DNA of 64,000 nucleotides from Deltaproteobacteria bacterium (GTDB taxonomy: Bacteria > Bdellovibrionota > UBA2394), in assembly GCA_017302715.1 (NCBI GenBank), contig JAFLCD010000007.1, forward strand, positions 1-64,000. Reading direction: 5' to 3'. Below, piece after piece: positions 43,243 to 53,200 of this stretch. The position numbers were made by a program, and so were the translations under genes. Position 1 is the stretch's first letter. Each line of letters opens with the position of its first letter. The notes beneath the pieces were generated by a model. It was given only the letters and a program-made list of their open reading frames with translations, was not told the DNA's origin and did not search any database.

Positions 43243-44202
43243 TCAATGACTTTGGGCCTCTTCCACCTGGCGCCATTTCTGCTTTGAAATGGGGAAGAAA
43301 AACGAGAGTATGCCTCCTACAATCAAAACAGGGATGACTTGCACCGCATGAAAGACGATGGCAAAGGCAAGAGCATGGTCTTTTTCGATCGCAAATTTGG
43401 CCAAAACAGCCACAATCACGATCTGAATCGTTCCAATATTACCGGGAACCACCGGAACTAAAATGGCTAAATTCACTGAAAAAATCAAAAACACCATCTG
43501 AAAAACACTCAAATGAAATCCAAAAGCTTTTGCTAAACAATAGAGAATAAAAATTTGAGCTCCCCACGCTATCGAAGGCAAGCCCAACCCTATGAAGAAA
43601 GCCTTTGGTTCTTTAAGACGTCGAGTAATTTCAAAAAGAGCTTCGACGGCCGAAAACTTCTTAAGCGGAGTCGAAAGTAAAAAATTTTCGAGTGAATCTG
43701 AAAATAAAAAACAGAAAAATAAAAAGACTACAAATAAAGAAAAGAAAAAAGTAATCAACGGGGACGCCATTTCTCCGAGCTCTGGAGAAAAAATAAAGGC
43801 TCCTAAAAATAAAAGAAGCAAAACAATCCCCTCAAGTAAAACAGCTGATGCCACAGCTGAAAGAACAAAGCCTTTTGAAGCCTTAGACTTCAAACTTAAA
43901 ACAGCCCATCTTACAAAATAGCCTGAGCGGCCAGGGATAATCAGATCCATCATACCGCCAAGCATGGTGGCGAGTGCCGCAAGAGACCATTTAATTTGAT
44001 TTCGACCTTGAAAAACAAACCAAAGAATACTGGAGCGACAAAGCCAAACGACGGCAAGCCCCACTAAACTTAAAATAATCCAAAGTGGATTCGCAGCTAA
44101 GATAGCCGACTTAACCTCTGTAAAATCAATTTTCTTTGCCTGCCAAATAACAAGCGCCAAAACAAGAACAGCAAGAAGTCTTTTAATCCATATTTTCATC
44201 AA
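43243..44202 (-). CDS. lysylphosphatidylglycerol synthase TM-region (UPF0104/AglD-like) membrane protein
   Basis: 319 residues with about eight membrane segments. The family motifs are LVGLAVVWLCRSSILWFVFQGR, LGGMMDLIIPGRSGYFVRWAVL (the conserved PGRxGE-like loop, here PGRSGY), and VPVVPGNIGTIQIVIVAV. Members act as glycolipid flippases or helpers in polyprenyl-linked sugar pathways, matching the adjacent GT2 gene. Gap to prmA upstream is 9 bp. Confidence 0.78.
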   Translation of the reverse strand: MMKIWIKRLLAVLVLALVIWQAKKIDFTEVKSAILAANPLWIILSLVGLAVVWLCRSSILWFVFQGRNQIKWSLAALATMLGGMMDLIIPGRSGYFVRWAVLSLKSKASKGFVLSAVASAVLLEGIVLLLLFLGAFIFSPELGEMASPLITFFFSLFVVFLFFCFLFSDSLENFLLSTPLKKFSAVEALFEITRRLKEPKAFFIGLGLPSIAWGAQIFILYCLAKAFGFHLSVFQMVFLIFSVNLAILVPVVPGNIGTIQIVIVAVLAKFAIEKDHALAFAIVFHAVQVIPVLIVGGILSFFFPISKQKWRQVEEAQSH

Positions 44203-44211
44203 ACAAAATTA

Positions 44212-45162
44212 TCACTGCTCAAGACGTAGCCGCCACCATTCTTTTAGATTCGTAGCTGAAAACTTTCGACGAGGATCAAAATAGGATTGATAGACATCTT
44301 GAACTTCTTTCAAATCATTTTCTAAAAGACCCGAAAGAATCAGATCACCATGAGGAGCTAAAGATTTAGAAAGAGTACTCGAAAATTCGATCAAAACATT
44401 TTTTAAAATATTAGCGACGACTAAATCAAAGGGTGCAAGAGATGAAAAATTTTCAGGCAAAAACTGAAAAAATTTTATTTTATCCGAAACTCCATTCATC
44501 TCAGCGCAATCTTGAGCACTCTGAAGAGCCATCTCATCGATTTCGATGCTTATCACATCCGCACCTTTTAAAGCTGCCGCTACAGATAAAATTCCAGACC
44601 CAGCTCCAAAATCGAGAACCTTTTTTCCTTCTAATGAAAGTTCACCGAGAGCGGCTAAACAAAGTTGAGTTGTAGAATGCTCTCCAGTCCCAAAACCAAG
44701 GCTGGGATTCATGACAATTTTTTGATGACCAGAAGGTACAGATCTCTCGGCATTCCAAAGAGGCACGATAGACCAATAAGGGGAAACATCGACTCCGGTA
44801 AACGCTTCACGCCACTTTTTATTCCAATCTTCAAATGGAATTTCTTCTAGCTGAATTTCAATTTGATCACCCAATTGATTTAAAATTTCTTTTCGAGCTG
44901 CCTCGGCACCATTTTTTTCTGAAAAATAAAATTTAGATAAAATAAAATCCTGATCTCGAATCAAATCGCGTCTCGACGGCGGCAAATCTGAATCCAAAAT
45001 TCTCTCTTGGCTAAAAGCCTCGCCTTCAAAGGCGCCTTGAAATCCATATAATGAATGAGCCAAGAAATTCTCGCTCATTTCACTCAACCATTCAGAGCGG
45101 CTGATGCGCTTAGGCCCCAAAAATTTTGATAATTTTAAAGAAAGTGAGAAGTTGGAACCCAT
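44212..45162 (-). CDS. prmA: ribosomal protein L11 methyltransferase PrmA
   Basis: 316 residues. Class I methyltransferase with PrmA-specific NPSLGFGTGEHSTTQLCL, KVLDFGAGSGILSVAAALKGAD, DLVVANILKNVLIEFSSTLS and LILSGLLENDL. It trimethylates lysines and the N-terminus of ribosomal protein L11. Its N-terminal domain is more divergent than in enterics. Start 14 bp after the histidine kinase stop, so it may be co-transcribed. Confidence 0.92.
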   Translation of the reverse strand: MGSNFSLSLKLSKFLGPKRISRSEWLSEMSENFLAHSLYGFQGAFEGEAFSQERILDSDLPPSRRDLIRDQDFILSKFYFSEKNGAEAARKEILNQLGDQIEIQLEEIPFEDWNKKWREAFTGVDVSPYWSIVPLWNAERSVPSGHQKIVMNPSLGFGTGEHSTTQLCLAALGELSLEGKKVLDFGAGSGILSVAAALKGADVISIEIDEMALQSAQDCAEMNGVSDKIKFFQFLPENFSSLAPFDLVVANILKNVLIEFSSTLSKSLAPHGDLILSGLLENDLKEVQDVYQSYFDPRRKFSATNLKEWWRLRLEQ

Positions 45163-45176
45163 GATTGGGAGGTAGC

Positions 45177-47834
45177 TTAAGCTCTTTTTTCTCCAGACGA
45201 AAATCTTTTTGATACTTTATATCTTGGAATTTCTACAATAAAGCGAGCACCTTTGCCGAGTTCACTCTCTACCCAAATTTCGCCTTGATGCGAAAGAACG
45301 ATTTGCTTGCAGATATAGAGGCCTAAACCCACGCCTGCACTTTTTTGAGTAGAAGCTCCCTGCTCAAATCTGCCAAAAATTCTTTTAAGGTCATCTTTCT
45401 CAATGCCACAGCCTTGGTCGGCAACCTCAAGACGAATTTTTTCAGCTATTTTCGCAAGTGAGAGAGTGATTGGCTTTTTTTCTCCAAATTTTATGGCATT
45501 TGAAATCAGATTAACAATGACTTGCTCTAATCGCATTTTGTCCCACTCACCCACGACATCTTCTTCTTTGACTAAGATAAGTTCTGATCCAGCGACTCGA
45601 GCATCTTCTTTCATTCGTTCAAAAATATCTTGAACCATGGCCGCAAGATCTGTTTTTTCGTAACGATACTCTAAACCTTTCGAACGCATTCGAACGACAT
45701 CTAGAAAATTTTCAAGCAATCCAGAAAGTTGCTTCATCTGTCGTTTGGCGACATCGAGACCTTCTGTAAAATCAGGAGACGATGCAATTAAGTCGGGCAT
45801 CGTCTCCTTGGCATTTCGCTCTAAAAGTTGAAGTTGTAAACTCGCTGTTCGCACCGGACTTTTTAAATCATGAGAGGCAATCGCAAAAAAATCATCGCGG
45901 GCTTGAATCGCCTGCTGAGCTTCTTCATAAAGGCGAGCGTTATCCACAGCCAGAGCGGCTCGATGAGCTAGCTCCTCAGCAAGTGTAAGATCCTCTTCTC
46001 CATAATTTCGATGAGATTCGGCAGAGATGAGAGAAATGGATCCCAATGTTCTATTTCGAACAACCAGTGGAACCGTAATGGCTGATCGAAGTCCGGCGTC
46101 ACGCAAAAGTTCTAAGTGTTCTTCGTTGTGAGAAATCGCCATTAATAATGAATCCGAAATAAGCGGCAAAAGTTCCGATTTTCTCGAGCGAATCACGGCT
46201 GCAGGTCCATAAGGAGCATCTGTTTTAGGGGCGTATCTAGTTTTAATACGTTCGGCTAATTTTTGCTTTCCCGGATCACGATGATAAACGACGGCTCGAT
46301 TAATACGTCCATCGCTCTCTACTAAATCGATAATGCACCAATCCGCTAATACCGGAACAATCAAATCTGCCAATCGGTTGAGAACATTTTTTTGATCCAA
46401 GGATGAAACTAAAATTTTATTGGCTTCGGATAAAAAGGCAAAACGATTGGCCGCGGTCTCGGCCATTTTTCTTGCAGCATTTCCTTGAAGAAATTTAAGT
46501 CGCTGCTCTTCAGCACGACGTCGCTCAGTCAAATCAATTACTGTTGAGCGACTCATTACAAATTTTCCAGAACTATCGTAGATAGCGGTCGCACTTAAGA
46601 GCACAGGCATCCATGAACCATCTTTACGTTTCAACTCAAATTCAATATCTCTTGCGAAGCCATTTTTAATAAATGCCGGGAAAATCTCATTGAACTTATG
46701 AAGATGCTTTTCATTTAATAAATCTATTATTTTCATTTTGAGAATAACTTCGTCGCGTTGATATCCAAGCCAATTTAAAAGCGTATTATTGACCTGAACA
46801 AATTTTCCGTTGGCATCAATAGAGTGATATCCGCAAGGTGCATTATTATAAAGATCATGAACTCGCTGAGTGGCCGACTCTAAAGCTGCCGTTCTTTTCT
46901 GAACTCGAGCTTCTAACTCTGATTTTGCTTTCTCTAAATCTAACTGCGCTAACTTTCGCTCCGTAATTGCAGCCGCAAAAATCATTCCTGTGAGAGCAAA
47001 AATTCCTAAAAATGTTTGCAGATGAAACAATAGAGCGCTGAGTTCTCCACCCGAAGTGGCTCCATATCCTATAACTAAACTACTAATCGAAACCACACTT
47101 GTTAAAAAGATGATAGCGACCGTTCCTCGCTGACCAAATCTCATCGCAGTCCATAACAAAAATGGAAAAACAAAATAACTTCTTGGAATATTCAACCATC
47201 CGCTAAAAATTCCAATGTTGAGAACAACGACAGAAAAAATAATGGCGAGAGACTCTATATAAAATAAAATTTTTCTTTGAGAAATAAGAAGTGGAGCAAA
47301 AGATTTTCTAAACCATATAAAAAGAAATGGAGCAACAACGATGTCCCCCACGACATCTCCAAGCCACCAGGTAAGCCACGTATTCTTTAATTCCTCGTAG
47401 TTAATGGAAGATGTGATCCAAAGGCTGCCCACCCCAATAGTCGCACTGAATAAAGTACTGATGAGAGCTCCCAAAACCGCAAAACGTATGACGTCACGAA
47501 GTTTCTCAAGAGATTCATCAAATTGAAATTTTCGTAAAAGATAAACACCGATGACGGCTTCTAAAGTATTACCAATTGAAATTCCAAACGAAGTCAGCCA
47601 CGAAGCTCCTATAAATATATTTAAGCAAAACGCTCCTAACGCAATGGCCGGCCAATATCGATAACCCAAACGATATAAAGAAAATAAAGCGATTCCAGAC
47701 GGAGCCCAGATCAAAGTGGCAAAGACGCTCACAGCGCCAACTTTTAATCCATAATATCCAGTAAAAAAATAGAAGATAAAAATGAACGCAAATTGAAGCG
47801 CATACTGATTTTTACGTTCATCCATTCGCATCAT
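45177..47834 (-). CDS. MASE1-PAS-GAF sensor histidine kinase
   Basis: 885 residues. Residues 10-300 are MASE1 (eight membrane helices; WAPSGIALFSLYRLGYRYWPAIALGAF and WWLGDVVGDIVVAPF). A short coiled coil leads to PAS (about 330-445), GAF (about 475-630), HisKA (IASHDLKSPVRTA, phosphoacceptor His near 652) and HATPase (N-box VNLISNAIKFGE, ADQGCGIEKDD, FGRFEQG, GVGLGLYICKQI). All catalytic boxes are intact. It overlaps the peptide-binding protein gene by 4 bp; no response regulator is adjacent. The signal may relate to the coupled binding protein. Confidence 0.9.
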   Translation of the reverse strand: MMRMDERKNQYALQFAFIFIFYFFTGYYGLKVGAVSVFATLIWAPSGIALFSLYRLGYRYWPAIALGAFCLNIFIGASWLTSFGISIGNTLEAVIGVYLLRKFQFDESLEKLRDVIRFAVLGALISTLFSATIGVGSLWITSSINYEELKNTWLTWWLGDVVGDIVVAPFLFIWFRKSFAPLLISQRKILFYIESLAIIFSVVVLNIGIFSGWLNIPRSYFVFPFLLWTAMRFGQRGTVAIIFLTSVVSISSLVIGYGATSGGELSALLFHLQTFLGIFALTGMIFAAAITERKLAQLDLEKAKSELEARVQKRTAALESATQRVHDLYNNAPCGYHSIDANGKFVQVNNTLLNWLGYQRDEVILKMKIIDLLNEKHLHKFNEIFPAFIKNGFARDIEFELKRKDGSWMPVLLSATAIYDSSGKFVMSRSTVIDLTERRRAEEQRLKFLQGNAARKMAETAANRFAFLSEANKILVSSLDQKNVLNRLADLIVPVLADWCIIDLVESDGRINRAVVYHRDPGKQKLAERIKTRYAPKTDAPYGPAAVIRSRKSELLPLISDSLLMAISHNEEHLELLRDAGLRSAITVPLVVRNRTLGSISLISAESHRNYGEEDLTLAEELAHRAALAVDNARLYEEAQQAIQARDDFFAIASHDLKSPVRTASLQLQLLERNAKETMPDLIASSPDFTEGLDVAKRQMKQLSGLLENFLDVVRMRSKGLEYRYEKTDLAAMVQDIFERMKEDARVAGSELILVKEEDVVGEWDKMRLEQVIVNLISNAIKFGEKKPITLSLAKIAEKIRLEVADQGCGIEKDDLKRIFGRFEQGASTQKSAGVGLGLYICKQIVLSHQGEIWVESELGKGARFIVEIPRYKVSKRFSSGEKRA

Positions 47835-49405
47835 TTCGCCTTAGACCAAGCCGCTTCAAAAGGTCCTAGTTTTCCGATAGGAAGCACACCTTGAATTTTT
47901 TTCGATACAAGTAGAAGTGAAGGTTTTTCAAATAAAAACAGATACGGAGCTTCATCCGCTAAAATTCGACTGATTTCTCTATAATAAGACATTCTTTTTT
48001 TTGCATCTAAGGTCTGTCGAGCTTCTAAAAGTAAAAAATCCACTCGCGCATTTTTATATCCAATAAAATTATTTCCATCTTCAGTCTGGCTTGAATGCCA
48101 ATAGCGATAAGGATCAAGATCTTGCAACGCGCCCCAACTCATCATAAAGGCATCGAATTTTTTCAATCGAACCTGCGTCATAAAAGCGGTCCACTCTAAA
48201 GATCGTACCGACATATCTATATTTAATTTTTTTAAAATAGATTGATAAATAAGGGCCATTCTCTCGGCTTCTGAGCTTCCAGAAGGAATCAGTAATTCAA
48301 ATGAAATAGTTTTATCTGACACATTTGCCTTAGATAAAAGTTGTTTCGCTTTTTCTAAGTCAAACAAAATGGGCTCTACCTTTAGATCTGTTTTTGGATT
48401 CGCTCGTGGAAAAGGTCCGACGGCCAATTCTCTTAAACCTAAATAAATTTTCTCTTTTATTTCTTCTCGAGGCATTGCATAGGCCAAAGCTTGTCGAAAA
48501 TCTTTGGATTGAAAAAGTGGCCTACGAAGATTCCAACCAATATAATTGTATCCATTTCCGTCTTCGGTTTCGTATTTCAATTTAAAAAATTCTTTGTCTG
48601 ATTTCTCATCCGAAAAATCTTGAACAAAACGCAATGGGCTTGGATCTAAAAAATCAATATCTCCTTTTTTAAGTGCGATGGCGGCCACTGCATCGTCCGT
48701 AATGATGCGATAAAGAATTTGATCAAATTGGTAACGCCCTTTCCATGGCGCGATTTTGTTTCCCCAAAAATCTTTAAACTTACTTACAAGAATTTTTTGG
48801 CCCGCATCCCAAGTTTTAAAAACGTAGGGTCCTGATCCCACTGGCTGTCGATTGGCGGACTGAGAATTAAAATTTGCCTGATTATAAATATGCTTGGGCA
48901 CAATGCATTGCCTGCCAATTAAAATGAGACTTCGAAAATAAGGCGTCTTCATTTTGAAACGAATTTGATTGGGGCTTATGACTTCTATTGATTTTAATTC
49001 TTCGTAATTACTTCGAAGGTGCCCCGAATCTATTTTTGGATTCAATAAACTATCAAAAGTAAATTTTACATCTATCGCAGTAAGCTTAACGCCATCGTGA
49101 AAGATGGCGGGCCTTAGAAAAAAATCGTATTGCAAGCCATCCTTAGAAATTTTCCAGGATTCAGCGAGCCTACCCTCAGGCTTACCCGTCAGGGGATTGA
49201 AAAAAAGTAAGGTATCAAAAACTTTATCAAAAAGTGGGTCAGCATAATCATCGACATTCAAGAGCGGATTTAAATTTTGAGGATCCGATTTCAATCTGAC
49301 GGTTAAAGTAGAAGGCTTTAAAGAATCAACAGCCTCCACCTCGCTTCCAAACGAAATGAAATGCCAAAGAATAAATAAAGACAGAGAAAATAGTCTAAAA
49401 ATCAT
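47831..49405 (-). CDS. peptide/nickel-type substrate-binding protein (SBP family 5)
   Basis: 524 residues with a signal peptide (LFSLSLFILWHFISFGSEVEA). SBP_bac_5 features: TLTVRLKSDPQNLNPLLNVDDYADPLFDKVFDTL, GRLAESWKISKDGLQYDFFLRPAIFHDG, PVGSGPYVFKTWD and DFRQALAYAMPREEIKEKIYLG. No lipobox, so it is probably soluble in the periplasm. It lies between a FeeM-like gene and a histidine kinase, each with 4-bp overlaps and no permease genes, so it may sense rather than transport. Confidence 0.88.
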   Translation of the reverse strand: MIFRLFSLSLFILWHFISFGSEVEAVDSLKPSTLTVRLKSDPQNLNPLLNVDDYADPLFDKVFDTLLFFNPLTGKPEGRLAESWKISKDGLQYDFFLRPAIFHDGVKLTAIDVKFTFDSLLNPKIDSGHLRSNYEELKSIEVISPNQIRFKMKTPYFRSLILIGRQCIVPKHIYNQANFNSQSANRQPVGSGPYVFKTWDAGQKILVSKFKDFWGNKIAPWKGRYQFDQILYRIITDDAVAAIALKKGDIDFLDPSPLRFVQDFSDEKSDKEFFKLKYETEDGNGYNYIGWNLRRPLFQSKDFRQALAYAMPREEIKEKIYLGLRELAVGPFPRANPKTDLKVEPILFDLEKAKQLLSKANVSDKTISFELLIPSGSSEAERMALIYQSILKKLNIDMSVRSLEWTAFMTQVRLKKFDAFMMSWGALQDLDPYRYWHSSQTEDGNNFIGYKNARVDFLLLEARQTLDAKKRMSYYREISRILADEAPYLFLFEKPSLLLVSKKIQGVLPIGKLGPFEAAWSKAK

Positions 49406-49998
49406 CCGATCGAAGCACTCATTAAAGATAGATTCGTTCCAGACAAATCGTCGGGTGAAGGCCGGCTTTCGATTTTTGAAAGTTCGAGCCTGCTCTCCAT
49501 CAGAATATCTAAAAGTGGAGAGTCATAGAGTCTTAAGTGAGCTTCATCTTGAATAAATAATACTAAAGGAGTTCGAAAGCCTTGTTCTGACTCATAAGAA
49601 TTTCGAATATACAAACGAAAACCTAATTGAAGCAGAATCTGCAAATGAACTTCAGAACGACAACCGATAATCATGACGCTTGAATTTCTTTTCAAAGCCA
49701 ATTTAAAAGCTGTCTTTACCAAATCTTCTAAAATTTGCTTTTCGTCAGGATGTGATTCAGAAAAAAAATGTTCTAAGAGGACAACGCCTCGTGGGTACAT
49801 TGTTTCAAAGCGATTTATATCATAGAGATGCTCGTCGTCTTCGAGCGGTTGACTGGAAGAAAAAGATAATCGACACAAACCTAAAAGATCTTTTCCATCA
49901 GAAACCCTTAAAAGAACTCGATCGTGCTGATGAGAAACTCGAGGTTTAGAAACAATTCTTAATTTTAAATCTGATTCTCTACCAATTAAACCCAACAT
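49402..49998 (-). CDS. N-acyl amino acid synthase FeeM-like / GNAT-fold protein
   Basis: 198 residues. The plan fits FeeM/autoinducer-synthase-like GNAT enzymes: DRVLLRVSDGKDLLGLCRLSFS near the start, GVVLLEHFFSESHPDEKQILEDLVKTAFKLALKRNSSVMIIG, LLQLGFRLYIRNSYESEQGFRTPLVLFI. These enzymes join fatty acyl chains to amino acids, sometimes as signals. The match is partial, and activity is not assured. First gene of a coupled operon with the binding protein and histidine kinase, divergent from the large regulator. Confidence 0.55.
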   Translation of the reverse strand: MLGLIGRESDLKLRIVSKPRVSHQHDRVLLRVSDGKDLLGLCRLSFSSSQPLEDDEHLYDINRFETMYPRGVVLLEHFFSESHPDEKQILEDLVKTAFKLALKRNSSVMIIGCRSEVHLQILLQLGFRLYIRNSYESEQGFRTPLVLFIQDEAHLRLYDSPLLDILMESRLELSKIESRPSPDDLSGTNLSLMSASIG

Positions 49999-50113
49999 GA
50001 AGAGACCATAGTCCTAGCTCCCTATCTCTAGAACTGATTTGGGCTGACATTCACTTGCATGTTAAATAATTGAATTTACTCACATTTTTTAAGTAGCTCC
50101 AAGGAGAGGCAAA

Positions 50114-50161
50114 ATGAGCTGTAAAAACCTTAGTCATTTCAGGGGGCTAGTAGAAAACTAA
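50114..50161 (+). CDS. possible 15-codon leader peptide
   Basis: A strong Shine-Dalgarno (AAGGAGAGG) precedes an ATG that opens 15 codons (MSCKNLSHFRGLVEN) ending in TAA, 43 bp before the regulator's start. The translation signal is better than that of the large gene. Too short for composition-based support; it could be an attenuation leader or a coincidence. Confidence 0.3.
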   Translation: MSCKNLSHFRGLVEN

Positions 50162-50204
50162 CCTTGTTTAGTAGCTGAATAAATCAGCATGAAGTAGAGA
50201 ATTC

Positions 50205-53200
50205 GTGGGTATGAACCTGAGGCTTTCTCCTTCGATCGTCTGGTTCGATAAGGCGCTTTCAAGAATTGAAAGCGAAAGGGCACGCTTTCGCACCATTTTT
50301 GTACGCGGCAAGCCACTCTCAGGAAAAAGTACTCTCCTCCAACAAATTGCCATAAAACTTAGAGCGTCTGCACAACCCGTTACCACTATTTCTTTTTCTG
50401 ACTCCTTGGATTTGTCTTCGGCATTAGAGCAAATTCTTTTAACCTTAGATACCAAACCCACTAGTCGCTCTCTTCCAGAACTTTTCGAACAACTGGTACA
50501 ACTTTGCGATCGCGAACATCGAATTTTAATTATCGATAATTTGCACAAAGTGCGAAACGCAAAACAGTTCATCGAATTCGTCATTAGAAATATGACCGAC
50601 GGAACTTTGATTGCTTCGGGGGATACCTTACCTGATTTGGATCCTTCGCTCGCTCTTGATTTATTTGTATTTCACAATGTGGGCTTAAGTTTTGAAGAAA
50701 CGGTTGAAATGATTTCTAAGTCTCACGTCAAGCTTCCTTCGTCCGCAGACAAAATGATTGAAAATATTTTCAAGATGACTGCAGGAAATCCATTTTTAAT
50801 CAAACTATTGCTCTCTCCTGCCATTCTTGAGGGCAGAGCTTTAAGTGAAGAAGATTTTCAAGCCAATATTTTAAACGCACGTGATTCATACTTTTACAAA
50901 ATATTTCAATCACTGAGCGTAGAAGTTTCAGATTTATTGAAAACGGCTTCATTAGTGCAATACGACTCTGCTCTTGAGTCAAAAGTCTTAAGCAGAGTGT
51001 CTAAAGAAGATCTTCAACAGCTTCTTGAAGTTGGCTTTTTAACGATGTCGTTTGATAGATACGCTCTCATCGCCGATACTAAAAGGTTTATTAGAAAAAC
51101 TTTAGGAGATCTCGAGAAGGAGCAGATTCATATACTTCTGAAAGAGTTTTCTGAAAATGAAGCTCATCTATCTGAGAAAGAAAAATTATTTCAATTCATA
51201 AAACTTGAGCAAGAAAAAGAAGCAATTCAAATCTTTGAAAAAATTGCGCCCGAGATGGATCGAACGGGAGATACGATTGACTTACTTTATTTAAGCGAAA
51301 CTTTTTCCTCTCAGCTTTCGTGCGCTTCTATTTTGCTGAGAAGAAAATCGCTCGTTTATCTCAAACGACCGCATGAAGCGTTGGAAGAATTAAAAAAAGC
51401 ATTGAAGAGGGATTTCTCAGAAGAAGAAAAATTTCAGCTTTATTTTATGATTGCAAAGACGCTTTATCTACTCTCTGAGTTTGAAGAAGCTCTTCGTTAT
51501 ATACATCTTATTTTAGAAAAAACTCATGAGCATGATTTAAATCACATCCACGCACAGATTGAAAAAGCTTATATGCTTCTTCAGCGAGATCTAAAATCTT
51601 GCATTGAAAATCTAGAAACAGCTAGACGATCCATAAATTTAAAACACCTCGACCAATCAACGCTTAGAGGAGATCTAGAATTTGTTTATGGACTTTATTA
51701 TGAAGCACGAAGTGAATTAGCAGAAGCGGCTTATCACTACTCAAGCGCCACCAACTTTTACAAATCTTCTGGACTAAAATCAAAAGAGCTTATGTCTGCC
51801 TACAATACATTTTGCATGAATTATAATTTAGGGAGAGAAACTTCTTTAGAGGCCCTTGATTCTATCGAAGCAGAATGCAGACGTTACTCGTTCGAATATA
51901 TTATTGAATTTTGCAAACATTTTAGAGCCATGACGCTGATTAGCGCAGGAAGATTTCGAGAGGGAATAAAGATTCTTATTGCAATGACGCCTCCACTGAC
52001 AGAAAAAATCTTTCACTCCAATGAGATAAGTATTTTAAAAAGAATAGCTCAAGCTTATTGCGGCTCCTCTCACTTTTTAGCTGCTATGGCAGTTTTAGAA
52101 CCACTTACGATCAATCCAGGATCTTACGGGCAATTTTTTGAACATATGAAATCGCAAGTAAGCGCTTATCTCAACCCCGCGCTGGCACAGCCCAAGAAAA
52201 GTATTCTTAAAAAAAATTACGAGTCATTGGATAAAAAATTAGTGGTGGAATTACTGACCACACATTTAGAGCTTAATTTTAATTCGTATTTTCTTCACGA
52301 CGTCTCCGATGTTCTTTTAGCTTCTGAATTTAACGAAAGCGATACGGATTCGATTTTACATCTTCAGTTAAAATTTTTACGAGGCATTCATTTTTTTTTA
52401 ATGGGTCAAATTAAACGAGCGGAACAAGAATTCTATATTTCTTTGCCATTGGCCGAAAAATATTCTTTTCACTATTGGGAGTTTTTAAATCTTTTAGGGC
52501 TTTCTATGGCAGATCTACATTTTGAACGTTTCGATGCAGCTCTTTCAAAATCCACTAAGGCGGTAGATCTCATTTCACTCTTTGATCCGCTTCCTATTAC
52601 TGATCTTGCAAAAGCTATTTTAGGAATCGCTCATCTTAAATTGGGAGCTCAAAGTAATTTTGAAAAGCAGATGACCAGCATCCCATCGACAAGTCCTTAT
52701 GCCTATCTCGGTCTTATTTTGAGTCCATTTTTATTGGAATCTAAGCCTCCAGCGACTCCTTCCATTGATTCGGCACAGAAAAGCTTCTTTGATCTTTTAT
52801 TGACGAGACTAGGGCTCAATATTTTTAGAACATTTCGAGTTAAAACCATGAATAGTGAAAATATTTATTACGACTATCAACTCAATGAGTTTTCGATGAA
52901 TAATTACGATATCGTTATTGATGAAACAAAAGCCAAATGTCGAATTGGCAAAAAAAGTTTTGATCTAAATTCTCAGCCACTTTTAGAGAATATTCTAAGA
53001 TTTTTTATTTTGAGAGCAGGTAAAGAAACATCCAAAGAACTTTTGACTTCACATATCTGGCAAGAAAAATATAACCCTCTTGTTCACGATACTCGCATTT
53101 ACACGGCCATCAAAAGGCTGCGGGAACTTTTAAAACAAGGATCAAAAGAAAGCTTACTTCAAACTCAGGGCTCGCAGTACTTAATGGATTCAAAGATTCG

